A stretch of DNA of 64,000 nt from Ochotona curzoniae. Taxonomy: Eukaryota; Chordata; Mammalia; Lagomorpha; Ochotonidae. The notes below the pieces were generated by a model, which saw nothing but the letters and a program-made list of their open reading frames with translations, was not told where the DNA came from and ran no database searches. Every line of letters begins with the position of its first letter. The stretch's first letter is position 1. This document shows, piece by piece, positions 1 to 11,036 of the stretch. The translations under genes were made by a program, and so were the position numbers. The stretch lies in NCBI RefSeq assembly GCF_017591425.1, contig NW_024466004.1:34846501-34910500 (forward strand), in the 5' to 3' direction.

Positions 1-9
1 CAAATTCCT

Positions 10-92
10 TATTTTTATTATTTTTTTTATTGGAAAGGCGGATATACAGAGAGGAGAGACAGAGAGGAAGATCTTCCGTCCAATGATTCATT
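10..92 (-). repeat. CSINE 3' fragment
   Basis: Reverse complement of the C-repeat tail: a T-rich start, then the AAAGGCGGATATACAGAG-like segment and the GAAGATCTTCCGTCC segment typical of the SINE 3' third. The rest of the element (A and B boxes) is missing. The break is followed by a run of about 14 A on the plus strand, which is odd for the internal end of a minus-strand SINE and may be the tail of something else. Confidence 0.85.
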
Positions 93-1431
93 AAAAAAAA
101 AAAAAATACAGATTCCTGTCTACAGATTCAATCTGTCTTTGGATAGGCCTGATCATTTCCATGAATAACAAGCACCCATATCACACTCATGCTGACCCAA
201 GGATATGCTTGAGTCACTGATTATTCTAACAAGAGGAAACCAAATTTTCATCTCATGGCCAACTTCAATTGATTGGTGTGCTCTGTTGAGGATTCTGTGA
301 CCATATCTAACCTGAGTGAATCTGTGTTTGCAAAGTATTTAATCTCTCTATCCTCCTTGCTGTACTATTTTTTCATCTCTATTCTCCTTGCATTTGCCTT
401 CTTTATTTCTCCTTGTTTATCTCTTAATTGAAATACTAAACCACCTTCAAATTCCAGCATGCACAAATCAAAAGGTTGATCCAATATATATTGATTATGG
501 CAGAGCTCATCCATTTCCTGACACTAGACTTTTTGTCAGCAATAGACACCTGTAAGACAGTTGAGGAAAGATTCCTACCCATGCCCATCAGCTAGAGAAT
601 AACCACAGATTCCAGCAAGATAAGTAATAGCAATAGCTTACCTATGCATCAGACACTAACTTGTCTTTTTATATACATTATTTTATTTATTCTCCAACAT
701 TTCTAGGGGATATCTATCATATGTTCAGTCTGGAAAGGAAGGAGTACCATTTAAAGTTTTCTTTGGTAATTTCCCAAGGTCATGCAGAGAATATACAAAT
801 ATTTTTTCTAATGCCAAAATCTATTCTCAATTTTAACAGGAGCAGGAGGTGGAAATATTCCTTTAATGTTAGAACAAAAACAAACAAAAAATTTTAAAAG
901 CCAAAAGTATTGTTCTTTGAGGGCTGAGATTTAGTTTTTATTCATAAAATTAATGAGATCTATTATTCTCACATAACATATTCAAACAAAGTATAGGAAA
1001 CACATATAAATGAAATTTATACAATTGTAGAATCACTGCTCTATCATATATGCATCATGTATATATTTGACTTTGTATCTGCCAATAATCTGATATAAGC
1101 TATTCTTACTTCAGAAGTCAAAAGTCAGACATCATAATCTCAAGTATCATAATTTTTACTCATCCAGCATTTTAGATTAGACATAAATCTGATGCTTTGG
1201 GAGACTTTAACATTAGATATCATTGTGTTTTACCTGGAAGACATTAGAATCAAAATGTTATTAATGATATTTTCCTTCCACATGTTCACTGTGAAATTAA
1301 TTTATGTATATACATGCATGATATATTCCTTTTTGAAGGAAAAGCTTATGTCAAGGTAAATCAGATAATTGGTAAGTTATCTGTATGAGAAATACAATTT
1401 ATAATAACCTAACTTTGTTGTAATCATTCTC
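93..1431. other. Unclassified AT-rich DNA
   Basis: No gene, recognisable repeat or RNA gene was found. Composition is AT-rich with many stop codons in all frames. A 78-residue frame at 661-897 (plus) has low-complexity composition and no recognisable domain, so it is not called as a gene. Confidence 0.5.
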
Positions 1432-1626
1432 TCAGTACAGATTTGAACTCTGGTTGCTCCATTTCTGAACCACCTTCCTGTAAATGTGTCTGAGGAGGCA
1501 TTGGGTGATGGCCCAAGTGCTTGGGCCTCCATCACTCCAGTGGAAGGCCCTAATGGGTTCTAGCAGCTGGCTGTGACCTAGCCCAGCTGTCGGGCATTTG
1601 ATGAAAACCCAGAGGATTGGTCTCAA
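1432..1626 (+). repeat. Old CSINE
   Basis: Diverged plus-strand C-repeat. The diagnostic segment GGCCCAAGTGCTTGGGCC is near 1511-1528, preceded by a decayed TCCATTTCTGAACCACC segment. The 5' boxes are eroded and there is no A-rich tail. The divergence suggests an insertion early in lagomorph history. Confidence 0.75.
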
Positions 1627-2563
1627 ATAAGTAATTCTTGCTTTTTAAAAGAAATCACTCTACCATAGTTCAGAAGAATTTAGTTTGTAGTAAAAGCAGA
1701 AGTTGTTCACCACAGGGTGCAGTTACGTTTATGAACATGAATAATCAAAACCATTTTTATATCATTCATTCTATTCTTTTTATGTTTGGGAATTTATTCC
1801 TTGAAATAACATGCTTGTGTTGATAGAAATTAATTTGGCACTTGTAGAAGAAGCCTCAGAGACTGCATCACAGTCCTTTTTAAGCTTTCTTATTCTACTG
1901 AACAATTCATGTTGTTTTGAGCACCATGGAGAGAAACTGCCTTGTATTTATTTTTGCTGTGCACCTTACAGAGCTGTCTTTGACATCAAAGAGATTCCTG
2001 AGTAAGAATGAGGTCCACAGGGTTCAGGGAAAACAGGCAGCTGTTGCCAAAGAGGCAGGGGAGACTAATTGTGGAGAATAACCTCCCAGTCACCAAAAAT
2101 ATCATCAGCTGACTTACACAAACAAGAAGCAAAGGTTTATACAGATTTTCTTTCTTTTTCATGTTTTTTTCCTCTTTTCTTCCTTCCTTTCTTCCTACCT
2201 ACCTTTTCTTTCTGTTATGTCTTCCAGGATTGTAACATTTTGAAGTCCAGTGGTATTTCAGGGAAACATACAACAACTTGCATTTCATAACTGCTTACAG
2301 TAAAAGAAAGGAAGCATCCAAGAGCATGAACTAAAATTCTTTCAATATTTGTTAAATTAATCACAACTGATGCTACCAGAAACTCTTTGGTTCCTGCTCC
2401 AAGTCAAAAAAAAAGCCAAGTGACCTATTTTTTGGCAAGCAGCCAGCTACAACTATGGGAGAACTTCAAGATACTAAGTAAAGAAATATACCAAGTCAAG
2501 AGTATTTTCAAAGCTAAAGAAATGAGGTTCCTTCTTATATATTATCATACTCCTTTGATTCAT
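1627..2563. other. Unclassified DNA with pyrimidine-rich tract
   Basis: No gene recognised. It contains a strongly pyrimidine-biased stretch at about 2141-2215 (mixed TTTC, CTTC and CTAC units), which may be a decayed simple repeat. Confidence 0.5.
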
Positions 2564-3150
2564 GTCTACAAGGATCTATAAAAACTATTTATTTACTTAT
2601 TTATTTAATGTGTTTATTTATGTTATGATACAATTCTAGCGATTCTGGGATTCCCCTCTCTTTTCTACCCCCACTGGTTTCCCTATTTTATTACAATAAT
2701 ATGGTCCTTCAGAAAATAGTCATTAGCCCATCGTTCTGCTATTTAATTATATCCTGACATTATAAGTATGGAAAATGGAAGAGTCCAGTATCCTATTGTC
2801 AAGATATATTTAACGGTGTTATTGGGACTCCATCTTTGATTTGGAAGTAAAAATGCATACTGCACTGTATCATCACATCTCAATATGATAGTCTCTAGTA
2901 CACAGGCCTCTAGATGACTATATATACATGAATGCTTGCCCATATATCTATTGTTCTGGAATTTTGCCTGAAGGTTTCTTATATCAGAGAGAACATAAGA
3001 TATTTGCTTTGGGGATTGACTTGCTTCACTGAGCATAACTGATCCTAGTTGAGACCATTTAGTTGCAAAGGTAGCATTTCATTATTTTTTTAATAAAATT
3101 TATTTTGACATTCTTTACATAATTAATTAGGGTAAGAAGGTTCAAGAGCT

Positions 3151-3190
3151 ACAGGAAAGTGGATAATACTATAGGAAAGTGGGTAAGACT
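3151..3190 (-). repeat. 20-bp tandem duplication
   Basis: ACAGGAAAGTGGATAATACT (3151-3170) is followed directly by ATAGGAAAGTGGGTAAGACT (3171-3190), a two-unit duplication near the 3' end of the composite retroposon. Confidence 0.85.
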
Positions 3191-3659
3191 GTTATTTCCA
3201 TATTGTTACCTTCATGTTTAAAGGGGGGTATTAAGGGAGAAGGCCCACCCAATTTCCCACCCTCTCCAGGTCCCGGATGTAGGGCATGCTCTGAGGTTCT
3301 TGCTCAAGTGGTTTTGATATCCCAACAGTTATGAATCGCTGCCAATCTTGCCACTCCAAGTACTATAAGGTCCTTGAAGAATCCACTGATTGACATAGTC
3401 CATCATAGCTGAGATGGTTGGTTGACCTGTTCTGTCTTCTCTCTTTTCTTGGTTAGGGTTCTGAGTCCAGCATTTAGATTAGGAAGATCTCCAAAGAAAC
3501 TTCTTGTATGTGCTAACAAGTACAGGGCCTGGCACCGTCCATCGCTCCAATCAGCTGGTGGTTGCAATTGCTGGGTTGGTTCTGTTTTCACTCCCGACTC
3601 CCACTGGAACAAATGGGTGTTGCAGTCCAGCCTGGTTCTGCCCAGCACATACTTGGCCC

Positions 3660-5060
3660 TCACATAAACCAGTGGGAGCTGCAGACTAGTTGGAGCGACC
3701 CACAATAACCCCCACCAGGCCTGCTCCCTACCCTGGTTTGCCAGTAAGTGTAGCAGTAATCCAGTCTGTCCCACACCCCATTCCACCCCAGCCGCTATCT
3801 TAGTTTTATGTCCTCCTGTGGAAGTGGTAACCCAAGAGGGATGAGCCCACTATTTCCCTCCCAGGCCTCTCCCACTCCCAGATTCCAGTTGATGCTGCGT
3901 CTAAGCCCAAACAACCTTCGCCCACTTTAATTTTGTGTGCACCAGTACGAATAATCCACCCAGCCTGGCTTTTCTCTGATCTAGTCCACATGAGGCACAC
4001 AGGTGTGGTAGCTCTGCCTAGTCTGGTCTGCCCCCATCCCAGCCTATGCTCTCCTGCGGAAGTAGCTGTTCAGCAAAGGAACCCTCCCTTATTCCCCTGC
4101 CGGCTCTGCCCACTTCCTTTCTTGTTCTCAGGCTGGTTGGGCGCTGCGGTCCCTTCCGGTACAGGCAACCTCACCTCGGCATTCCATAATGTGCACTAGT
4201 CTTTGTTGCAACCAAACCTGGTTCGACCCACACTGGTGCCTGGATTTGCCAGTGGATGATGTGGACAGATTTAGCCTGGTCTTGCCCCCACGTCTGCCAA
4301 TTGTATGCCAGTGGGTAGCTTTCCATGGCCTTTTCTGGGCTGTTTCCTATCATGTTTCTTGTGCTTGCCTGCCGAGTTGCCCAGGCTCCTCCATCAGAAC
4401 CTCTCCCAATGCCAGGTTTCATGCTTACCAGTGGGTCCATGAGCCAACCCTACTCAGTCCAACTCCTGTCATAGCAGGAACTGTGGCTTTTCCTGACTGG
4501 CCTTCCACCCAATCTGGTTCTTGCTGTTGGATGTTCCAGCCCAGCCATGGTTTGTCCATACCCATGTATGGCTCACACATGGCTCAGTAGGGGTTTGAGA
4601 CCTTGCCTAGTCCATCCCACATCTGCCCTGGTCCTCCAGGACACCAGGGGGTGTTGGGGTCCGGCCCGGTTCAGTTCATTCAATCCCAGTCCACACTTGT
4701 GCCAAGGGAGACTATAACTGTTTCCAGATCAGAATGCAGCCCCCCTTCCAGGCCATGCCCCTCTTGGTGGGAACCTCAGCCCAGCTAGGGTTGTCCCCTT
4801 TGCTCCCCAACCGGGTCTGTTCCCAGCCATAGATCACTTGCCTGCCAGTGGATGCTCTGACTCAGCTTGGCACAGCTCCTCACCTGTCCTGACCTCTGCC
4901 TTAGACACTGTGGCTTAGCGTCCCAGGCTCCCGCAGACCAGTAGGTACAAAAGCCTAGCTCGGCATGACCTTTGCTCCCTCCTGGTTTCTAGTTTTACTT
5001 GTGGGCTAAGGTTTGCTCAGTCGTGCCTGATCTACTCTGTTCCCTTACCAGTTGACACAT
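3660..5060 (-). repeat. Degenerate VNTR-like region
   Basis: A CCAGTGGGT-like core (plus strand) recurs at about 3669, 3741, 3942, 4249, 4308, 4428, 4855, 4938 and 5049, usually near CCTGGTCTGCCC-like segments. CTCCTGTGGAAGTGG (3813) and CTCCTGCGGAAGTAG (4051) form another repeated pair. Spacing is irregular, as expected of an old, decayed minisatellite. Confidence 0.5.
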
Positions 5061-5315
5061 TAGCCAGCTGTTGGAGCTACTTTTGCAGGACAAGCCCCCA
5101 GTCATAGCTTCTGCATGGACTGGTATTTGGTGCTCAGCATTATTAGGGATTACAAGTTTTACAAAGGAAGAGTTACTGCCTGTTTCAGGTCCAAGAAGCA
5201 CAATGGGTTCAACCTGGAGCTAATTAAGCAGCAACTCAAAGAACCAAATCCCCAGAGCTCCCCGGCTGGGCAGCCAGCAGGCGGAGCCTGGCCCCAAATG
5301 GCACACTGGCTGCCC

Positions 5316-5390
5316 GGGGAACGGCTCACCATGTGCACATGGCGACCGTCCGGGATCCAGGCATGAGACCGCCCCGTCCTGAGACCCACC
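5316..5390 (-). repeat. 75-bp block, copy 2
   Basis: Second copy, in element orientation, of a block in the 5' module of the composite retroposon. It matches 5568-5641 at roughly 92 percent (five substitutions and a one-base gap by eye). The copies start 252 bases apart. It contains several CpGs and shares the run GAGACCCACC. Confidence 0.9.
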
Positions 5391-5480
5391 AGCTGCCGGG
5401 AGACTGCTGGAGGTTTAAATAACCCAGGCCCAAGGTCGCGCCCCTCCCAAATCCCATTCACCGCCCAATGAAGGCGGCGG
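5391..5480 (-). promoter_or_regulatory. Promoter-like CCAAT / GC / TATA cluster
   Basis: On the minus strand, between the two 75-bp blocks, an inverted CCAAT box (ATTGG, about 5466-5470), a GC-rich GGGGCGCGACC segment (about 5434-5445) and a TATA-like TTATTTAAA (about 5416-5424) occur in the usual order and spacing of a polymerase II promoter. Transcription would run into the second block and the body of the retroposon. The boxes are visible; promoter activity is inference. Confidence 0.4.
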
Positions 5481-5567
5481 GTGGGTCCTAGACCTGCCCA
5501 GTCCTGGAGGCCTCCCCCCCTCGGTCTACTCACTCGAAGGAAGCAGACCCCGGAACCCAGCAGTCCT

Positions 5568-5641
5568 GGGGAACGGCTCATGATGTGCACGTGGCGGCCG
5601 TCCGGAATCCAGGCATGAGACGCCCCGTCCTGAGACCCACC
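5568..5641 (-). repeat. 75-bp block, copy 1
   Basis: Copy at the extreme 5' end of the composite retroposon, ending exactly at the target-site duplication. With 5316-5390 it frames a 252-bp period, as in the tandem promoter monomers of some L1 5'UTRs. Confidence 0.9.
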
Positions 5642-5778
5642 CGCATTTTATTATTTCTAATGGCTGATTAGTATCCCATAGAGCAAATGTACCAGTTTCT
5701 TTATCCACTCGTCTTTTGATGCACATCTGGGTTGTTTCCATGTCTTTGCTATTGTGGATTGTATCTACAAAGATTTTA

Positions 5779-6821
5779 AGGGTGAAAACAGGGCAAATCA
5801 TGGAAATTTTGAAAACTCCTTTTTACTGATATCTAGTGTTCAATTCATGACTGATTTGGATCCCAGTATGGTTGGTGGCAATGGTGAATCCCTGAAGTCA
5901 TATTTAACTGAAAACAAGTATCAAGACAGGATTCTTCATACAAAGCCAGGAGGACACGAAAGAGGAATGTGCTGGCCTTCCACATTAGCGTACATCATGA
6001 CACCAAGAAAATAACACTTTTAGTTTAATATTATGAATCTAAGATAGGCCACATCCAAGCAAATCTACTGTAGAAGTTTGATCTATAAGTCAGGATAAAT
6101 ACAAAATTATAGTTTAAAGGCACAAGTTAGAGACAGATGGACAATTAATTCCTTCAAAATTAACTCAAAATTCTAAAGAAACTTAAATTTCCTTATTTAC
6201 CAGCATAGTGGGTAAATATAAATATTTATCTTCTTTGACAATTGATGCAGGTCCTTAAGCAGTGGAGATACCTATTTACTTCTAAGGCTGGAATTGATTC
6301 CCTGTTACTATGGGAGATGATAAAGTCAACTTTAAACTATAACCAAAAGCCTCCCTGTCTCTTCCGTGTGAGGAGTGGAAGGTTTCTATAACTAAACTGT
6401 CTGTCATTCTCCATGTGATTGGGCTGCACACAGGTGTTTTGTCTGAATCATTCCTGACAGTAGTTACTCTAGATGACCATGATTTTTTTTTCACATAACA
6501 CACACACACACACATTCAAGGAGAGGAAATGATAATGTGAAATTAGCAGTGAGATGCTTTATTGTGAACCTTTTTCTAAAAATGAATCATTTTCTATTTT
6601 CTGGACATCCATATTATTTCATAGATAGCTAATTGTATACTTCATCCTAAGTGTTCAGAATACTATTTTGCTTCCAAGCAATTTATTGCTACTTACTTAC
6701 TTAGTTTCTTCTATCTTTCCTTTAATATTACAGAAAACTACATATAGTGTGTTGCAGATTGCTTTTATTATCTAACAACATATTTTGGAGATTATGCTGC
6801 ACTCTATCATTCTAACCAGCA
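5779..6821. other. Unclassified DNA
   Basis: No gene or large repeat recognised. A short AC microsatellite lies at about 6498-6514. Confidence 0.5.
6498..6514. repeat. (AC)n microsatellite
   Basis: About eight AC units, perfect except at the left edge. Confidence 0.9.
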
Positions 6822-6836
6822 TACATAAGTACATTT

Positions 6837-7152
6837 AAAATTTTAATTTATTTTTATTGGAAAGGCAGTTCAGATTTATGGAAAGGAGAGACAGAAACAT
6901 CTTCCACCTGTTAATCCACTCCCCAAATGAATACAAAGGCCAGAGCTGAGGCAATCAGGAGCCAGTAGCTTCTTCTGAGACTCCCACATATGTGCATGGT
7001 CCCAAAGTTTTGGGCCATCCTCTACTGCTTTCCCAGGCCATAACCAGGGAGCTTGCGGGGAGGTGGAGCCACAGGAACAAGAATCAGTACCCACATAGGA
7101 TCCTGATGCTTGCAAGATGAAGATTTAGCAATTGAGCCATTGTGCCAGGCCC
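6837..7152 (-). repeat. CSINE
   Basis: Nearly full-length minus-strand C-repeat. The T-rich tail is at 6837-6860, the CAGAAACATCTTCCACCTG segment follows, the GGGCCATCCTCTACTGCTTTCC core is near 7011, and the GGCCC 5' end is at 7148-7152. Flanks ATAAGTACATTT (about 6825) and ATAAATGCATTT (about 7154) form a probable target-site duplication with two differences. Moderately old. Confidence 0.9.
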
Positions 7153-7539
7153 TATAAATGCATTTTTATTGTACTGTAAGGTTTTCCATTGCATCACATA
7201 ACAATCTACTTAATCAATCTTTTACTGATTGACTCTGCAATTTGCATCATCAATGATGACAACAGATCTGTTCCAATATTATTTCTGTGTGTGTGAACAT
7301 ATGAAGATACAGTCAGATGATCTACATGACCTTTTCACCTGTTAGCTTATTCACTCAAAGGCAGGAAGAGAATACCTCTCCATTTTACTCTGATTTTTTC
7401 TGTATCATACCTCTGTAACTTGTGCTACCTACAGGGTCACCTTATTGGATCTTCTTCACCCTGGTTTATCTCCTCAATGATTAACAAACTTGACTGATCC
7501 TAATTACACTTGCAAAGGCCCCTGAAAACAGGCTTTAGG

Positions 7540-7765
7540 CACTGTCAGTGATTCTGATCTGACAGCTTGCGAGAAAACAGGTCCTCAGTTCTACAACCTC
7601 AAGGAACGTAACTGTAGCAATGATCTGAAAAAGCTTGGATGTGCACTCCATGCCCTGAATTGGAATTCATAGAGCACCTTGATACGCACTTGGGGGATCT
7701 GGAACAGAGGACTCAGCTACATTGCACTAGAATTTGTAACCTACAGGAATCTTAAAATAATATAT
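7540..7765 (+). mobile_element. MaLR-like LTR 3' part
   Basis: A run with the order CTACAACCTCAAGGAACG, a GAGCTTGG-like segment, CAGAGGACTCAGCTA and a CTACAGGAATCTTAAAATAATA polyadenylation-like segment matches the 3' half of a common ancient mammalian LTR-type repeat that I associate with the ERVL-MaLR class. The 5' half is not clear. No internal retroviral genes accompany it. Confidence 0.45.
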
Positions 7766-8009
7766 TTGCATTGATTTGACATTAATATACAATCACATAT
7801 TCACATGTATGTGTAATTAAGATCACTACAAATAGCAAATTGAAAAAAATATTTTACTTACCTCAGAGCCAATACCATGCTACTATTGAGCTTTGTCCAT
7901 ACCCAACTGACAGTGAAAAGCGGTATCTTATTTTGGTTTGCATCCTTTAAATATTTGTAGGATTTAACTTTATTTTACAGATTTAACTTTGAATTTCTCC
8001 AAGCCTACT

Positions 8010-8345
8010 AATTTATTTTTATCTAGAGGCCTATGGGAAGAGAGAGAGAGAGAGAGATGGAGACTGTGAGTAAGAAAGAGACTGCTCATATTTCCTGATT
8101 CATTACCCAAATAGTCCCACCATCTCAGGCTGGACTAAAGGCAAAGCCAGAAGCAAGGAACAAGTCTAGGTCTTCCATGTATTGGGCAGGTATCCAACCA
8201 AAACTGCTTCGCAGTGTCCATGTTAGCAGGAAGCTAGAGTCAGGAACAGGAGCGAGGCACTCTGTTATAGGGTGGAGGCATCCTAATTTGGCCCTCTAAT
8301 ATAGGGAGCAGGCATCATAATCATGGGACTAATTGCCTGACTTCA
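8010..8345 (-). repeat. Old CSINE with GA microsatellite
   Basis: Diverged minus-strand C-repeat. The 3' end holds an expanded (GA)n tract (about 8040-8057), then GATTCATTACCCAAATAG, TTAGCAGGAAGCTAGAGTCAGG and a GGCACTCTGTTATAGGGTGG segment typical of the older, rabbit-like subfamily. The 5' boxes are poorly preserved. Confidence 0.75.
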
Positions 8346-9909
8346 TCCAAGGTTACTGTTTCAAAGGTCATGTATAATTGTATTTTTTTAAAAAAATAAT
8401 ATATAATCAGGTCTTTATTTATATTGCTATTCTCTGTCTCTGCTCCTCCTCTCCCTCATTCATTGCACCCTTTCTATCTGTCCTCATTAAACTTTTAACT
8501 GTTTGTTTCAACCATTCTGCAGCATGATTTGCATTATCATTATACCCTTCATCACTACCCCCCTCACTCCTGCCCTTTTCTCAGTTATTGACCTTAGCTC
8601 TGCTGATGGAATATCCTGGTCCGTTAGTCCTAGACTTGTCATAGAGGCAGAGGTGCCCAATTTGGAGCTCTGAAGCATGACTATAAGAAATCTGTGAGTA
8701 GTTACAAATGGGGATGTTTTTGCAGCATCTAAATGAGTGTTGTTCAACCCCACCTCTCTCCACACATTCTGCTTGTCATGGTTGTTTTTGTCAGCTGTAT
8801 AATCAATCCTGATGAGTCATACTGTTACTGCTGAGTAAAAAAGGATGCAAGAAAAGCTGAGGGAAACAAGTTCCTGATTTCATTTCTAAAATCCATTAAC
8901 TAAATGAACAGAGGTTTCGAGTTTGTATTTCTGCAAACTGATATTTGAATGATACAGTTATCTAATTTATCGAATATTTTCACAAAACTTCTTTCTTTCC
9001 ACGTATGTGTTAACTTATTTTAAAAGTAGAATTGATCACCAATTAAGTGAACCTAGCTCAATGCCTTTTACTTTCTTCGTATTACTTAATATGATCATCT
9101 AATTTTCATCTATAAATGGTTCAAAATTATTTTCATACCTTAGCACATCCTTCCAAACCTTTTCCCCAAAGTTTACAAGAGGAATTGCTAACTGTACATA
9201 CTCAGAAGGCTATGTCCTAGGGCACAAGAGGTATTCATGTCTCCACCTCTCAGAACAAAAGGGTGGGATTGACTTCTTTAAAGACGCAATATGTCTAGAA
9301 TTATGCCCAAATACATTGGTTCATGATGAAGTTGTAAGTAGGAGTTTTGTGGAAAAAATATACGGTAGAGAAAAACAACAGAGCAGCATATATCCTTTGA
9401 AAATTGGACATTGCAAAGGGGGCAGGAATTGTCTAGCCACAGGTTGTTTACATGTGGTCTGAGCATCTTTTTAATGTGATCCTGCACTTAAGTGCATATA
9501 GGATCAGCCAGAAAAGAGAAAAAAGGACATGAAAGTTGTTACAATGCCAGAGGAAAATTGTAGGGTGTTTCCATGTTTGAAAGATCACTAGCTTTCACTA
9601 TTGGTTTTGGGCAATGAATTATCCATAAATAAAATCCTTAGAGACCTCTGACCAAGAACATACACTCTGTTTACAAAAAGTACAAGTTCAATGAGTAGCT
9701 CCTCCTATCACAAATTGAAGGTACTCAATTAGGAACAAGAATTAGAGAAACTGAAGGCATCAAAATATGCTGGAAATATTCTGCCAACACAATCTAGCAT
9801 ACCCTTTACTTCTGTGACAAAACAAGAGGGAAAATCTTTTAATCATTAAGTTTATTTTAAAAAGTCTATAACTAATGATGACTTTCTTTTATTGGTAGTT
9901 CACTCTGTT
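8346..9909. other. Unclassified DNA
   Basis: No gene or confidently classified repeat. The frames at 8508-8765 and 9278-9487 (minus) show no domain or coding signature. Confidence 0.5.
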
Positions 9910-10030
9910 AAAAAGATTATCTTGAGAAATTTACCTACTTTGTTTCATATGATCCTCAAAATAATTCTGTATGTTCATCAGCACTAGTCTGCGTTCATGA
10001 AAAATAGTGTAGGAAATCTGGGCACAATTA
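9910..10030 (-). repeat. MIR fragment
   Basis: TTTCATATGATCCTCAAAATAATTCTGTATG-like order (ATCCTCA followed by AATTCT) resembles the reversed MIR core. Heavily diverged and boundaries uncertain. Confidence 0.4.
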
Positions 10031-10454
10031 ATAATACAAATTTATTTCTGGCCCACAGAAGCTTAGAATGACATGGTATGTGTCAGGTAAATTTCCATGG
10101 TAGACTCTCTCAGCTGAAGATTATAGATCACAAATTCTTTGGACTACAAGTAGCATGTACCACCTTTATTCACAATCTATTGGTTAGGATTATTTCTAAG
10201 ATAAGCTATAACTGCAAGAGAATTGGGAAATGTAAAGCAATAGATGGATATTTCATGAGTAGTACATGTTATTTCCTAATGTCTGACTTTGATGGATAGC
10301 CTGGAACATTTCTATAGATTCTGAGAAAGAAATAAATCTGGAATTCAAATCAAAGATCCAGTAAAATGCTCAGATCTGAGAGTTTCTATCTTTGAAAAAT
10401 AGTGGTAACAGAATCTTATTTATTTTGTAACTTAGGGTGTTTTATTCCTTTTTA

Positions 10455-10778
10455 AAAAGATTTATTTTTTATTTTTATTAGAAAGTCAGATATACATAGA
10501 GGAAGAGAGACAGAGAGGAAGATCTTCTGTCTGTTGATTCACTCCCCAAGTGGCCGCAACAGCTGGAGCTGAGCTGATCCTAACCCAGGAGCCTGGAACC
10601 CTCTCCAGGTCTCCCACGCAAGTGTAGGATCCCAAGACTTTCAGCCATCCCCTACCGCTTTCCCAGGCCACAAGGAAGGAGCTGGATAGGAAGTAGGGCT
10701 GCCGGGATTAGAAGTGGCATCCATACAGGATCCTGGTGCGTGCATAGCCTTTAGCTGCTAGGCTACCCCGCTGGGCCC
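10455..10778 (-). repeat. CSINE with target-site duplication
   Basis: Full-length minus-strand C-repeat from an AAAGATTTATT-type tail to a CTGGGCCC 5' end. Flanks GTGTTTTATTCCTT (about 10438) and GAGGTTTTATTCTT (about 10781) form the target-site duplication. Relatively young. Confidence 0.95.
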
Positions 10779-10922
10779 AGGAGGTTTTATTCTTAATTAT
10801 TCCCTTCTCCTCAGTGTTGCTGATGCTTTCACTTTATAGCTTTTAATGAATTTTTTTGTAACCCTGACATCCCTAATTTTGTTCTTCATCACAGCATATA
10901 CGTGCTACCTGTAGATTTCTAG

Positions 10923-10946
10923 GTGTGTGTGTATATATATATATAA
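10923..10946. repeat. (GT)n(AT)n microsatellite
   Basis: About five GT units run directly into about seven AT units. Confidence 0.9.
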
Positions 10947-11036
10947 AACACATTTCTGTAAAATGCTTAAGCAATAAAGAAAACTATGGATTTCAGCAAT
11001 GATTTGTTAAGTTACTTTCTTTAAAAAAAATGTGCA

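Larger units (their letters stand above)
3090..5642 (-). mobile_element. Composite GC-rich retroposon nested in L1
   Basis: A 2.55-kb insertion splits the L1 ORF2 end. It is bounded by near-identical 15-16-base copies GCATTTCATTATTTTT (3074-3089) and GCATTTTATTATTTCT (5643-5658), with the L1 resuming directly after the second. Read on the minus strand it has three parts: a CpG-rich 5' module (5642 to about 5250) with a duplicated 75-bp block; a G-rich middle (about 5100-3660) with a degenerate repeated core; and a more AT-rich 3' part ending in AATAAA (plus about 3099-3104) and a short A-rich tail. The order GC-rich head, VNTR-like middle, poly-A tail resembles SVA-type non-autonomous retroposons mobilised by L1, though I see no sequence kinship to primate SVA. 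No long reading frame with a recognisable domain is present. A known lagomorph family, or an L1 5'UTR module joined to another 3' end, are alternatives. Family not recognised. Confidence 0.7.
2564..5778 (-). mobile_element. L1 3' end with target-site duplication
   Basis: Minus-strand LINE-1, 5'-truncated to the end of ORF2 plus the 3'UTR. The 3'UTR lies at about 2590-2990. The ORF2 C-terminal coding end continues to about 3073 and resumes at about 5659-5763, where the antisense of the typical last ORF2 codons is readable. Flanks share TCTACAAGGAT (about 2566) and TCTACAAAGAT (about 5764), a plausible target-site duplication. The element is split by a 2.55-kb insertion described separately. 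Intact ORF2 is about 3.8 kb; only its last few hundred bases are here, so the copy cannot encode a functional protein. Confidence 0.85.

Noticed and set aside
3403..3786. 127-residue minus-strand open frame in the retroposon
   Set aside because: No recognisable domain or conserved motif, and it crosses from the VNTR-like middle into the 3' part. Would be reconsidered if the frame is conserved among copies.
4189..4590. 133-residue plus-strand frame
   Set aside because: Antisense to the composite retroposon and made of its repeated segments; Trp/Pro/Ser-rich translation of a GC-rich repeat.
5159..5590. 143-residue minus-strand open frame in the GC-rich retroposon head
   Set aside because: It spans the duplicated block, giving the same peptide (SRSPG) twice, lies where the promoter-like signals are, and shows no domain. 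High GC content makes stop codons rare, so an open frame is expected by chance.
6822..7167. Target-site duplication around the 6.8-kb CSINE as evidence of youth
   Set aside because: The flanks match but with differences and the element body is diverged, so it was not counted among the young copies.
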